A stretch of 64,000 bases of DNA, from positions 496,001 through 560,000 of the forward strand of contig NZ_JACJSC010000001.1 of NCBI RefSeq assembly GCF_014697575.1, read 5' to 3'. The DNA comes from Planktothrix sp. FACHB-1365. GTDB lineage: Bacteria > Cyanobacteriota > Cyanobacteriia > Cyanobacteriales > Microcoleaceae. The notes under the pieces are model-generated. The model was not told the DNA's origin. It made no database searches and saw only the letters and a program-made list of their open reading frames with translations. The translations under genes were made by a program, and so were the position numbers. Shown in pieces: positions 26,354-35,172 of the stretch (its first letter is position 1; each line of letters begins with the position of its first letter).

Positions 26354-26743
26354 ATGCCAGACTATGAAACTGAAAGATCTGCCTTACTTGCAGAACTTCA
26401 AGCCAGAGGAATCAAGCATGATCCTAAAAAGATTGTTAGAATCGCTAAATGTGCGGATGATCAAATTGTATTCTTAGAAACCGGAGATGAAAACCGAGGT
26501 TTACAGCATATTTTAGCGAAAGCCGATCAATTTGCTAGGATAGGAATTAATGCAGATGAAATTGTTGATGTTGTTATGGGAGCAATTATCAAAGGAAGCA
26601 TTGTTAGTTCCCAAGGTAGAAAAACAGTTAACCCCCGTCCAGTTTATCAATTTATTTACAAGGGTGAGATTAAATATATTGCAGTTACAATAGGTAATAA
26701 TGGATATATTGTAGGGGCAAATCCGAGAACAAAACTAAAATAA
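26354..26743 (+). CDS. Small protein resembling BECR-fold toxin domain
   Basis: This 129-residue protein is taken from ATG 26354 (MPDYETERSA); a TTG 15 codons upstream is less likely. The second half has the layout of toxin nucleases of the barnase/EndoU/colicin/RelE (BECR) group: GLQHILAKADQFARIGI (residues 49-65) with a possible catalytic His, a helix DEIVDVVMGAII, then strands VYQFIYKGEIKYIAVTIG and a closing GYIVGANP. The first 35 residues are a helical prefix. No secretion signal or trafficking domain is present, so it could be an intracellular toxin, a degraded toxin cassette, or an unrelated single-domain protein. The next gene, 21 bp downstream, contains antitoxin-like modules. Confidence 0.6.
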   Translation: MPDYETERSALLAELQARGIKHDPKKIVRIAKCADDQIVFLETGDENRGLQHILAKADQFARIGINADEIVDVVMGAIIKGSIVSSQGRKTVNPRPVYQFIYKGEIKYIAVTIGNNGYIVGANPRTKLK

Positions 26744-26764
26744 TCTTTATAGAGGTTCAATTAT

Positions 26765-27535
26765 ATGCCTATAAAAATTAGACTAATGACAGATTATGGA
26801 TGTTACCCCTTATGGTGGGATGAACCTGATAAAGTGGGTGATTTAGAGCCAGAATCTTTACCTTTAAGTCAAGAAACTATTCAACGTTTATATTATTGGG
26901 CTGATGCTTTTGAAGCTCGATTAAACTTGGCTGATCCTTCTGATTCTCCTGAAGTTACACCGGAAGAAATAGAACGTTTTGAATGGGAAGGACTAAGTTT
27001 ATGGAAACAGTTAGATCAGGAATTAGCACCTGATTATGAAGTAGTTTATTTTAGTAGTCATTTTCATCAAGTTTTTACTGATCCGGCTAAGTTAGAGGAA
27101 AAATTAAAGCTAAATCTGATGCAATTTAATCAAACTTATTGGGAATATGTCAGAGAAAATATTTCTCAAGTGTTTAATCAAGTTGTGGCAAATAGAGATA
27201 TTATTGTTATTAATCCTCCAGAAGGGGAAAGTGCAGTTTTAATAGCGATGGAAAAATTTAATTATTTAATAGCAATAGCAAATGCTCATTTAGAAAATGA
27301 AAAAAAACGATTTGAGCCACAAATTATTAGAGACGAGTTATTTTCAGAATATCATTTTAATTATCAAATAGCTCGTCCTAATCCCTTTAGCAATCAAACA
27401 ACTGAATCATCAATTCCAATCAGATTAGATTCAGATGTTGCTGAAGTCTTTAAAACATCAGAAGATGTTAATCAAGCCTTACGTTACTTACTTTCTACTA
27501 TTCTTGAAAAAAAGGATAGTCCTTCTAATTCTTGA
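26765..27535 (+). CDS. Three-module antitoxin/immunity-like protein
   Basis: This 256-residue protein follows the toxin-like gene by 21 bp with a GAGG ribosome site. Residues 1-97 form a compact acidic domain (IRLMTDYGCYPLWW, LSLWKQLDQELAPDYEVVY). Residues 122-170 resemble a Phd/YefM antitoxin: YVRENISQVFNQVVANRDII followed by EGESAVLIAMEKFNYL. Residues 216-246 (SIPIRLDSDVAEVFKTSEDV then NQALRYLLSTI) resemble the C-terminal binding segment of BrnA/CopG-like antitoxins. So one chain seems to combine an immunity-like domain, a DNA-binding antitoxin fold and a second antitoxin segment. The last 11 bp overlap the 3' end of the GH31 gene on the other strand. Neutralising the upstream protein is inference. 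Confidence 0.6.
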   Translation: MPIKIRLMTDYGCYPLWWDEPDKVGDLEPESLPLSQETIQRLYYWADAFEARLNLADPSDSPEVTPEEIERFEWEGLSLWKQLDQELAPDYEVVYFSSHFHQVFTDPAKLEEKLKLNLMQFNQTYWEYVRENISQVFNQVVANRDIIVINPPEGESAVLIAMEKFNYLIAIANAHLENEKKRFEPQIIRDELFSEYHFNYQIARPNPFSNQTTESSIPIRLDSDVAEVFKTSEDVNQALRYLLSTILEKKDSPSNS

Positions 27536-29876
27536 TCAAACCAAACCGTAATTGTTTTCCCTGACCGTCATCTTGAAAATGTTGTTCACCCACTCCCACC
27601 ACATCAATAATAATCTCACGGTTAGGGGGTGTCCATTGTCCTTGACGGGGTTCGATTTCAACGATTAATTCTTGATTGTCTTGAGAAAGTCGATATTTCG
27701 TTGTTGCATACATTCCCTGAACATACTCAAAAGAACGACCATCATCTTCATATAAAATCCCTTCTCCTGTCCCTGGAAAAACTTTAAAGGTTAAACAATC
27801 AATCGGTTTTTCATCAACATATTGCATCACGGGTTGTAAGGGAATAATTGAACCCGCTTTGACATACAAAGGCATCCGCTCTAAGGGTGCTTCGGCTAAA
27901 ATATATTGTGATCCAGAATAGGATTTTCCTGTCCACCAATCATACCATATCCCTTCAGGTAAATACACCGCCCGACATTCAACACCGGGGCGATAAATGG
28001 GGGCGGCTAAAATTGCTGAACCGAGTAAAATTTGATCGGATAAGGTATAGGTTTTGCTATCATTTGGATAGTGATAAAATAGCGGACGGAGAATCGGTGA
28101 TCCGGTTTGGGTGGCTTCCCAAAATAAGGTATAAAGATACGGTAAAAGACGATAGCGTAATTCTAAATATTCTCGACAAATTTGTTCAACTTTTTCTCCA
28201 AATACCCAAGGTTCATGTTGGGCGGTTGATAATGCAGAATGACCTCGCATCAAGGGATATAACACTCCCATTTGCATCCATCGGGCGAATAATTCTGCGG
28301 TTGCATTTCCGGCAAAACCGCCAATATCACAACCGACAAAAGCCACTCCCGATAAACCCATATTGCATAACATCGGAAGAGAGGTTTCTAAATGTTCCCA
28401 AATAGAATGGTTATCTCCCATCCACACCGATGACCAGCGTTGAATTCCTGCATATCCTGACCGTGTTAATACAAAAGATCGTTCCTGCGGTCGCAATTTT
28501 ACTAAGGCTTCTGCACAGGATTTTGCCATCATTAATCCGTACAAATTATGAGTTTCGGCGTGGGTTGCTTGTTCTTCTAATGGCCCTTGTAAACAATCTA
28601 ATGGAAAGGTAATTTTACTGCCTTTATCGCCAAAAGGACGGTCATCTAAGGCGGGTTCATTCATATCGTTCCAAATGCCTGCAATTCCCATATCTGTTAA
28701 CGTTTGATGGCATTCTCCCCACCAGTTTTGGACTTTGGGGTTTAAAAAATCTGGAAAAACTGCTTTATCCGGCCAGACATAACCATGAAACAATTGACCA
28801 TTGGGTTTTCTAACAAAATAGTCTTCTTCTAATCCTTGATCAAAAATAGGATAATTCCCTTCGGGTTCATATTTAACGCCAGGGTCGATAATGGTGATAG
28901 TTTTAAAACCGTTATGGTTTAAATGTTGAATTAAATTTTGAGGATGAGGAAAGCGATGATGACTCCAAGTAAATACTCGATATCCTCGCATATAATCAAT
29001 ATCTAAATGAATGACATCACAGGGAATTTTGCGGTTTCTAAATTCTTTTGCTAGGTTTTTAACAACAATTTCTGATTCATAACTCCACCGACATTGATGA
29101 TAGCCTAACGCCCAACGGGGAGGTAATGGCATTCGTCCGGTGAGTTGAGTATAGGTATTTAAAATTTGTTCAGGTTTAGGGCCATAAATAATATAATAAT
29201 CGAGTTCTGGAGCTTGGGTTTCCATCCGCCAAACTCCTGGTTGTTCAACGCCAATATCGAAGCGACTCCAATAGGTACTATTCAAAAAAATGCCATAACT
29301 TAACTCAGGACGTAATGCCATAAACATCGGAATGGCTTGATACATGGCATCGGTTAAGGCATCATAATCTAAAGAATCAACTGTCCAATTGGTTTTAATT
29401 TCTCCAATTTTATCTAAAAATCCAGTGCGTTCTCCAAAGCCATAAAAATGTTCTTCCGCTTCAATCTTTTTCCAAACTGCTGTTAACCCTTCTCGCCATG
29501 CAAAGCCTAATTCGGCATCAATAGCAAAGGGGTTATTATTGTTATCATAACATTGAACGCGGAACGGATGATGTTGAATCGAGATCTTAATTTTTTCAGT
29601 AATAATTTCTGTCGTTTGTTCGGTTTCTTGGGTTTTAAATTGAACAGGTTGCCAGTCTGAATCATCCATCGTAACCGCCCAAGAACGACGAGGCAAAAAC
29701 TCACCGGATGGGGCATAACGAACTCGAATTAAATTCTCGGCTAATACACTAATTTTAACATAAACATTCCCACAGTTAAATAATATAGAGCGATCGCTTA
29801 CTTCTACCGTTTTAACAGATTCAATTTGTGACCAATTGGGGTCGAGGGTGTGTAATTGTCCAAAATATTGAGGCAT
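27525..29876 (-). CDS. GH31 alpha-glucosidase
   Basis: This 783-residue protein is a glycoside hydrolase family 31 enzyme that would release glucose from alpha-linked oligosaccharides. It has the N-terminal beta-sandwich (LIRVRYAP), FYGFGERTG, the catalytic barrel with DVIHLDIDYM, the nucleophile aspartate in GIWNDMNEPA, and the acid/base region in WMGDNHSIWEHL. The C-terminal beta domains (PLYVKAGSIIPLQP, YEDDGRSFEY) are complete. There is no signal peptide, so it acts in the cytoplasm. It is part of a leftward group with an SDR gene 58 bp upstream. The exact linkage preference cannot be told from sequence. Confidence 0.95.
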   Translation of the reverse strand: MPQYFGQLHTLDPNWSQIESVKTVEVSDRSILFNCGNVYVKISVLAENLIRVRYAPSGEFLPRRSWAVTMDDSDWQPVQFKTQETEQTTEIITEKIKISIQHHPFRVQCYDNNNNPFAIDAELGFAWREGLTAVWKKIEAEEHFYGFGERTGFLDKIGEIKTNWTVDSLDYDALTDAMYQAIPMFMALRPELSYGIFLNSTYWSRFDIGVEQPGVWRMETQAPELDYYIIYGPKPEQILNTYTQLTGRMPLPPRWALGYHQCRWSYESEIVVKNLAKEFRNRKIPCDVIHLDIDYMRGYRVFTWSHHRFPHPQNLIQHLNHNGFKTITIIDPGVKYEPEGNYPIFDQGLEEDYFVRKPNGQLFHGYVWPDKAVFPDFLNPKVQNWWGECHQTLTDMGIAGIWNDMNEPALDDRPFGDKGSKITFPLDCLQGPLEEQATHAETHNLYGLMMAKSCAEALVKLRPQERSFVLTRSGYAGIQRWSSVWMGDNHSIWEHLETSLPMLCNMGLSGVAFVGCDIGGFAGNATAELFARWMQMGVLYPLMRGHSALSTAQHEPWVFGEKVEQICREYLELRYRLLPYLYTLFWEATQTGSPILRPLFYHYPNDSKTYTLSDQILLGSAILAAPIYRPGVECRAVYLPEGIWYDWWTGKSYSGSQYILAEAPLERMPLYVKAGSIIPLQPVMQYVDEKPIDCLTFKVFPGTGEGILYEDDGRSFEYVQGMYATTKYRLSQDNQELIVEIEPRQGQWTPPNREIIIDVVGVGEQHFQDDGQGKQLRFGLIKN

Positions 29877-29934
29877 AATCTAAGACCGTAGGGATTAACA
29901 ATATAGCACTTAATTAATTCTATCCTAAAAAACT

Positions 29935-30717
29935 TTATCCTTGTAATAAAGATTGTCCGCCATCGATCCAAACTTCAGTTCCAGTAATATGACTAGAGGC
30001 ATCAGAGACTAAAAATAAAACCAGTTGTGCAACTTGTTCAGACGTTCCCGGTTGACCGTCCGTTAAGGGAATTTTACCTTCAGGAAATTCTACAGGTTCT
30101 TGAGCTTCTTCTAAGTCTTCTCGTTCAGTATTTTGATCGATTTCTGTTGTAATTGCCCCCGGACAAATGACATTAACTCTAATTTTATATTTTGCTAATT
30201 CTAAAGCTGTCATTTTAGCAAAAGCAACTTGAGCCGCTTTTGTAGAAGCATAAGCCGTTGCGCCACTATTACTAAACATTCGAGTGCCATTAACAGAAGA
30301 GGTAATTACCACACTCCCGCCTTGTTTTTTTAAATAAGGTAAGGCATATTTTAAAGTATAAAAGGTTCCATCTAAATTAATCGAAATTGTTGTTTTCCAT
30401 TCTTCCGGTGAAAGTTCATCTAAAGGAGCCCAAACCCCATTAATTCCAGCATTAGCAAAAACAATATCAATTTTTCCCCAAGTTTGGGCAATTTTATCTA
30501 TTGATTGTTGTACTTGTTCCCAATGGGAAATATCCGCAACCGTCATCATTGCTTCTCCACCTGCTTGTTTAATTTGATCAATAGTTTTTTGAGCTTTTTC
30601 AGGTGTCCGATCAAGCGTTGCTACTTTTGCGCCTTCTTTTCCCAATAACAATGCTGTTGCTTTACCAATTCCTGAACCCGCCCCACTAATCACAGCAACT
30701 TTATCTTTTAATAACAT
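29935..30717 (-). CDS. Short-chain dehydrogenase/reductase
   Basis: This 260-residue classical SDR has the Rossmann motif ISGAGSGIGKAT (residues 10-21), FANAG in place of NNAG, the catalytic Ser in VVITSSVNGT, and the YxxxK pair in YASTKAAQ. LDRTPEK after the second strand favours NAD+ over NADP+. The C-terminal GTEVWIDGGQS is typical. It precedes the GH31 gene on the same strand by 58 bp and may be co-transcribed. Substrate cannot be assigned. Confidence 0.92.
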   Translation of the reverse strand: MLLKDKVAVISGAGSGIGKATALLLGKEGAKVATLDRTPEKAQKTIDQIKQAGGEAMMTVADISHWEQVQQSIDKIAQTWGKIDIVFANAGINGVWAPLDELSPEEWKTTISINLDGTFYTLKYALPYLKKQGGSVVITSSVNGTRMFSNSGATAYASTKAAQVAFAKMTALELAKYKIRVNVICPGAITTEIDQNTEREDLEEAQEPVEFPEGKIPLTDGQPGTSEQVAQLVLFLVSDASSHITGTEVWIDGGQSLLQG

Positions 30718-30907
30718 GGATTAACCCCAATTTAATTTTCCCATAGTTTGAATATTGCAAGTTTTCTCAATTTTTTACGTCTATCCGAAGAAAGACTCTC
30801 CATAAACTCAAAAAAATATGCTATAGTTACAATTAAATTATTTTAATTCCCCTTAATTTTCAGAACCTGCTTAGGATTCTTGATTTTTGACATCGGTTGT
30901 TACTATT

Positions 30908-31609
30908 ATGACTCTATCCTCAGTAACATTTCCCGTATACAATTCTGAAATTTATAAATGGCAAACTGCAACCTGGGATGATTACTTAGCCTATCGGGAT
31001 CATCCTACTTTAGAACGAGTTAAAATATTCTACCAAGTCGGTTATTTATGGATTGAAATGGGTTCCGAAGGAATTAATCATGCTAGTATTAGTGACTTAT
31101 TAACAATGCTATTTGCCTTTTGGTTTGCTCGATTTCCCGTTGTCAGTTTTAGTTCACTCGGTCGCTGTCAACTTGAAAAAGCAAATACTCGCGCCTCTGC
31201 CCCCGATCATGTTTTATATATTGGTGAAAATGCACCTCGTTGGCAAGCTGGAGAACCTCGTCGCATTGACTTAAATCGTTGGCGAGTGCCTGATTTAGTG
31301 GGAGAAGTTTCTGATACCACCTTAGCCACTGATTTAGATGAGAAAAAACAACTGTATGCCGCATTAGGAATTCCTGAATATTGGGTCACAAATGTTAAAG
31401 GAAAACAAGTAATTGCTTTTCGGTTAGGAGAAAAGGGAAAATATGAAGAAATCGAATATTCTGTTGCACTTTCAGGTTTGCCCATTCTCCTGATAGAACA
31501 AACCTTAGAACAATTAACTCAGATAGATAACGGCATGGCAGCCCTCTGGTTTAATCAACAAATTGCCAATATTAATCCCAACTCTCTTGAGGAGTATGGC
31601 AAAATTTAA
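30908..31609 (+). CDS. Uma2-family (DUF820) endonuclease-like protein
   Basis: This 233-residue protein is taken from ATG 30908 (MTLSSVTFPVYN); a TTG seven codons upstream is possible. It has the Uma2 layout of a PD-(D/E)XK fold: WDDYLAYRD, ISDLLTMLFAFWFA, PDHVLYIGE, VPDLVGEVSDTTL with the acidic pair, DLDEKKQLYAALGIPEYWV with the lysine, and the final strand. Uma2 proteins are abundant in cyanobacteria as scattered single genes; their biological role is uncertain. A TGCTATAGT extended -10-like sequence occurs about 85 bp upstream. Confidence 0.88.
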   Translation: MTLSSVTFPVYNSEIYKWQTATWDDYLAYRDHPTLERVKIFYQVGYLWIEMGSEGINHASISDLLTMLFAFWFARFPVVSFSSLGRCQLEKANTRASAPDHVLYIGENAPRWQAGEPRRIDLNRWRVPDLVGEVSDTTLATDLDEKKQLYAALGIPEYWVTNVKGKQVIAFRLGEKGKYEEIEYSVALSGLPILLIEQTLEQLTQIDNGMAALWFNQQIANINPNSLEEYGKI

Positions 31610-31713
31610 CAAATTGTTACAAAATAGAAATAAGTCAAACATTCGGTTAAAAACACGCCCCAAACCTGGGTCGTGTTTAAGTGGATACTACATATTATTA
31701 AGGAAGGGATATT

Positions 31714-32958
31714 TTGAACACTTTTCGTAGTTTTGATCCGAAACGCCAACGGAGTCTATTAATACTATTTATCGCAGGTTTATGTTTTTGGACAAGTCTA
31801 ACAGCACTGTTACCAACCCTGCCTTTATATGTTGAACTTCTGGGCGGAACTAAGCAACAAATTGGCTGGGTAATGGGTGCTTTTGCCTTGGGTTTATTAC
31901 CCTCTCGATTTTGGTTTGGCCCCTTAGCAGATCGCAAAAGTCGTAAATTAGTCCTACTAATTGGAACGATAGTGGCAATGATCGCTCCTCTAGGATATTT
32001 ATGGACACAATCAATTTTATTGATGCTGTTTTTGCGAGCATTTCATGGTATCAGTCTCGCCGCATTTACCCTCGGTTATAGTGCTTTAGTGGCTGATATT
32101 GCCCCTGTGGATAAACGGGGAGAAGTCATCGGATATATGAGTTTAGTTGCCCCAATTGGCATGGCAATTGGCCCAGCATTAGGAGGGTTTTTGCAAACTG
32201 CCTTTGGCTATGATCCCATCTTTTTATCCAGCGCAGGATTTGCCTTATTAGCATTTCTAGGAATTTCCCAAGTCTCTGAACCTCAACGAAATCAACCGAC
32301 AACAACTTCATCCTCAACTTCGTTCCTAGAAAAAGGATTATGGTACTGCAAAATGTTGTGGAGTCCCCGTCTCCGAATTCCCGCATTTGTGATGTTAATG
32401 GTGGGTTTAATTTTTGGAACTTTAGTCACATTTTTACCCTTATCCGTGAAAGAATCTGGGTTAAGTTTTAATTCAGGTTTATTTTATAGTACCGCCGCGA
32501 TCGCTAGTTTTTTAGTGCGGGTTCCCACAGGTCGAGCCTCTGATCGCTATGGTCGAGGTATATTTATTACAGGGGGTTTAATCTGTTATTTTTTAGCAAT
32601 GTTACTCTTATCTAAAACAACAGGTAGTAACATTATTTTATTAGCTGCATTATTAGAAGGAATGGGAGCAGGAATCGTTATTCCCATGATGATTACCTTA
32701 ATTACAGATCGGTGTCTTCCAGAAGAACGAGGTCAATTTTTCTCCCTTTGTTTAACAGGTTTTGATGTCGGAATTGCCCTGGCTGGGCCTATTTTTGGAA
32801 GCATTGCTGAAGAATTAGGTTATTCAAGTATTTTTGCTTTGGATGCAATTTTAGCTTTAATAGCGGTCATCACCTTTGCAGGATTTTCTAATAAAACGGT
32901 TCACCTTTCTCTCAAATTTGCAATGGGTCAAGCCAAGGATGTTTATAGCTTAAATTAA
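31714..32958 (+). CDS. MFS transporter
   Basis: This 414-residue protein is a major facilitator superfamily permease with 12 predicted membrane segments. It has the loop 2-3 signature GPLADRKSRKLVLLIG and the repeat in the second half, VPTGRASDRYGRGIFITG (RASDRYGR). It starts with TTG at 31714, supported by AAGGAAGGG ribosome site 5-6 bases upstream and no in-frame ATG near. It most resembles drug-efflux/arabinose-efflux type permeases, but substrate is unknown. A shared hairpin ends this gene and the convergent cupin gene. Confidence 0.9.
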   Translation: MNTFRSFDPKRQRSLLILFIAGLCFWTSLTALLPTLPLYVELLGGTKQQIGWVMGAFALGLLPSRFWFGPLADRKSRKLVLLIGTIVAMIAPLGYLWTQSILLMLFLRAFHGISLAAFTLGYSALVADIAPVDKRGEVIGYMSLVAPIGMAIGPALGGFLQTAFGYDPIFLSSAGFALLAFLGISQVSEPQRNQPTTTSSSTSFLEKGLWYCKMLWSPRLRIPAFVMLMVGLIFGTLVTFLPLSVKESGLSFNSGLFYSTAAIASFLVRVPTGRASDRYGRGIFITGGLICYFLAMLLLSKTTGSNIILLAALLEGMGAGIVIPMMITLITDRCLPEERGQFFSLCLTGFDVGIALAGPIFGSIAEELGYSSIFALDAILALIAVITFAGFSNKTVHLSLKFAMGQAKDVYSLN

Positions 32959-32965
32959 AATTATT

Positions 32966-32998
32966 GGGGTGTGAGTCCTATAATAGGTTGGCACACCC
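32966..32998. terminator. Bidirectional hairpin between convergent genes
   Basis: GGGTGTG (32967-32973) and CACACCC (32992-32998) pair around an 18-base loop in the 45-bp gap between the MFS and cupin-like genes, followed by TTTGTTT on the plus strand. It probably ends both transcripts. Confidence 0.6.
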
Positions 32999-33003
32999 TT
33001 TGT

Positions 33004-34155
33004 TTAATAGTGACCAAAGGAGGGATTTTTCCAATCATAATCATTCGGAAATATAAAATTAATAAAAGATACTGAAATACTGATCTCTAAAGCTTTAACA
33101 TAATGCCACCATCCCACCGGAAGAAAAATCACTTCTCCGGGGTGTAGAATCACATCAATGGAACGAACGTTTCGATATAAAGGATAACGGCTATAATCAG
33201 GATTAGCCGGATCAATGGGACTAAAAACCCCAATGGTATTATAAAGAAAGGGGGTTTGTTGAGGCGGAATCATTTTAATTAGTTTGCGCCCCGAAACTTG
33301 AGCTAAAAAGATATTAATAGGATCGTGATGTAAAGGAGTTACAGTTCCGGCTGAACCAAACCAGAAAAATGTTCTTCCGGCTTTAATGTCAGGGTTTAAA
33401 TATTCAGGAAAAATTTCCATATCTTCAAAAAGACCCTGCATTTCTTCCCGGTTCAAGGTATGGTTATTCGCCACCATATAGTAATCATTGGTTTCTCCAG
33501 CATGAACAACCCAATCAATATAATCTTGAAATAACATCGTTTTCCGATGTTGTTCTAAATTAATTTCATAATTGGGATCAGCGTTGCGATTTCCTTGCAC
33601 TTGAATGCTAACATTACCATATTTTTCTTTTAAATATTCAGGTGTCCATCGTTGCAAAGCTGCCCAGTTGTTCATCAGACCCGTTAAAATAACAGGTTTA
33701 TTTTGTGAATAATATTGGTCTAAAAATTCATCTTTTGATAAAAAGGGAATTCGAGGAATAGTGTTAGAATGAGAAGATAAAGCAGCAAGTTGATTTTGAA
33801 TTTGTAAAAGAGATTCTAGTTTTTCTAACTTTTGCAGAATTTCTTGTCCGGCTTGAAAATAAGGTTGATTGGTGATGCCTGTAACTTCTTCAATAGCAAG
33901 CTTAACATCAATCCCATTTTTAACCATACATTCAATTAAAGCCTCATCGGATTGATTAATTAATTTATTGGCGGCTACCCATTTTTTCCAACCATCAGGA
34001 AGTTGAGGCGGAGGAACTATTTCAGGCGGTTGAGAGGGTTGTTGGGGTTCATGAATGGGAGGTTGAGGAAGCCATTGTAAACTGACTTTCTGGCCATCAT
34101 TTAAGGTGATTTGTAAAGGGGGAAGGGTAATTTTTAAGGGTTGAATATCGGTCAT
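33004..34155 (-). CDS. Cupin_8/JmjC-type 2-oxoglutarate oxygenase
   Basis: This 383-residue protein has a JmjC/FIH-type cupin domain at about residues 140-375. Residues around PVILTGLMNNWAAL and the iron ligands H and D in PLHHDPINIF, plus the distal H in VGWWHYVKAL, form the Fe(II) site; a lysine in GRKLIKMIPP fits 2-oxoglutarate binding. The N-terminal 120 residues are a proline-rich segment (PPIHEPQQPSQPPEIVPPP) and a helical part. Such enzymes hydroxylate proteins or nucleosides. The target here is unknown. It lies 104 bp downstream of the PfkB gene on the same strand. Confidence 0.88.
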   Translation of the reverse strand: MTDIQPLKITLPPLQITLNDGQKVSLQWLPQPPIHEPQQPSQPPEIVPPPQLPDGWKKWVAANKLINQSDEALIECMVKNGIDVKLAIEEVTGITNQPYFQAGQEILQKLEKLESLLQIQNQLAALSSHSNTIPRIPFLSKDEFLDQYYSQNKPVILTGLMNNWAALQRWTPEYLKEKYGNVSIQVQGNRNADPNYEINLEQHRKTMLFQDYIDWVVHAGETNDYYMVANNHTLNREEMQGLFEDMEIFPEYLNPDIKAGRTFFWFGSAGTVTPLHHDPINIFLAQVSGRKLIKMIPPQQTPFLYNTIGVFSPIDPANPDYSRYPLYRNVRSIDVILHPGEVIFLPVGWWHYVKALEISISVSFINFIFPNDYDWKNPSFGHY

Positions 34156-34259
34156 AGCGTTGCAACCTTTTAACGTTAAAAATAGGATATTTTAATAAAA
34201 AAATAAAACTCAAAAACACAAGAGCATACTGTAATCATATCTTAAGGGGTGCAAATTGT

Positions 34260-35126
34260 CTATTCTAAGAATTGAATCCATTGGCGAGTCCCAAAATGTT
34301 GACAAGATTGGGCAGCAATTTGGGCGGATTCAGCTAAGGCTGTGGTAAAGTTTTGGGATAGAATAAAATGGCAAAAAGCCCCATGAAAAATATCGCCTGC
34401 TCCTAAAGTATCAATGGCTTGAATGGTGGGAACCGAGATTTTCCCATTTCCTGCTTTAAGCGTAGCATATTGAATCGGTTTTTCTCCTTGAGTAATGGCA
34501 ATATAAGGAATATTTAAGGCTTTGAGATAATTAAAAACATCTTCGGAAGTTTGGCAGTTAGGCGGATAAAAAGCATTGGAACAAATGGCATAGGTGATAT
34601 GGGGTAAAATTGTTTCTAATCCCGGTTTCCAACTGCCTCCATCTAAAATAATAGGGATTTTCTGGGTTTTGGCTTGCTGAATGATAATTTGACTCATGGG
34701 GATTTGATGACCATCGATTAAAATAATATCAATATTATCTAAAAAATCAGGTAAATTTGAGAAGTTTGAAACTTGGGATTTTGTCGCATTAATAGAAACA
34801 ACCATCCGATCACCCGTTTCAGGAGTCACAATAATTGATGAGACGGGAGGCGCTTCTAAACGAGTCGGATCTAAGTCTACAATATTAACATTATAGTGTT
34901 GTAAATCGGCTCGAATCAGTTGGGTTAAAGGATGGCTACCTAATACTCCCAGTAAGGTAGATTGGTTCCCCAAACTGTTAAAAGTAACAGCAGCATTGGT
35001 TGCTGGCCCCCCAGCGACAACACTATAATTTGAAGCCACAATTTTTTGATTTTTATGGGGATAAGTGTTAACCGAATAAATGAAATCAAGGGTGATTAAT
35101 CCCACAAATAAGCCTTGTTTACCCAT
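34260..35126 (-). CDS. PfkB-family carbohydrate kinase
   Basis: This 288-residue sugar kinase belongs to the ribokinase/PfkB family. The first signature GGPATNAAVTFNSLG (residues about 37-51) and the second, DTLGAGDIFHGAFC, with the catalytic Asp in GAGD, are both present. The domain order and length fit the family. The substrate could be ribose, fructose, adenosine or another sugar; sequence alone does not decide. The neighbouring genes on the same strand (cupin downstream, REC-GGDEF-EAL upstream by 46 bp) give little help. Confidence 0.9.
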   Translation of the reverse strand: MGKQGLFVGLITLDFIYSVNTYPHKNQKIVASNYSVVAGGPATNAAVTFNSLGNQSTLLGVLGSHPLTQLIRADLQHYNVNIVDLDPTRLEAPPVSSIIVTPETGDRMVVSINATKSQVSNFSNLPDFLDNIDIILIDGHQIPMSQIIIQQAKTQKIPIILDGGSWKPGLETILPHITYAICSNAFYPPNCQTSEDVFNYLKALNIPYIAITQGEKPIQYATLKAGNGKISVPTIQAIDTLGAGDIFHGAFCHFILSQNFTTALAESAQIAAQSCQHFGTRQWIQFLE

Positions 35127-35172
35127 AAAATGATTTTAAAAATTGAGAAGTTAACAAAAGGTTAAATTGAGT

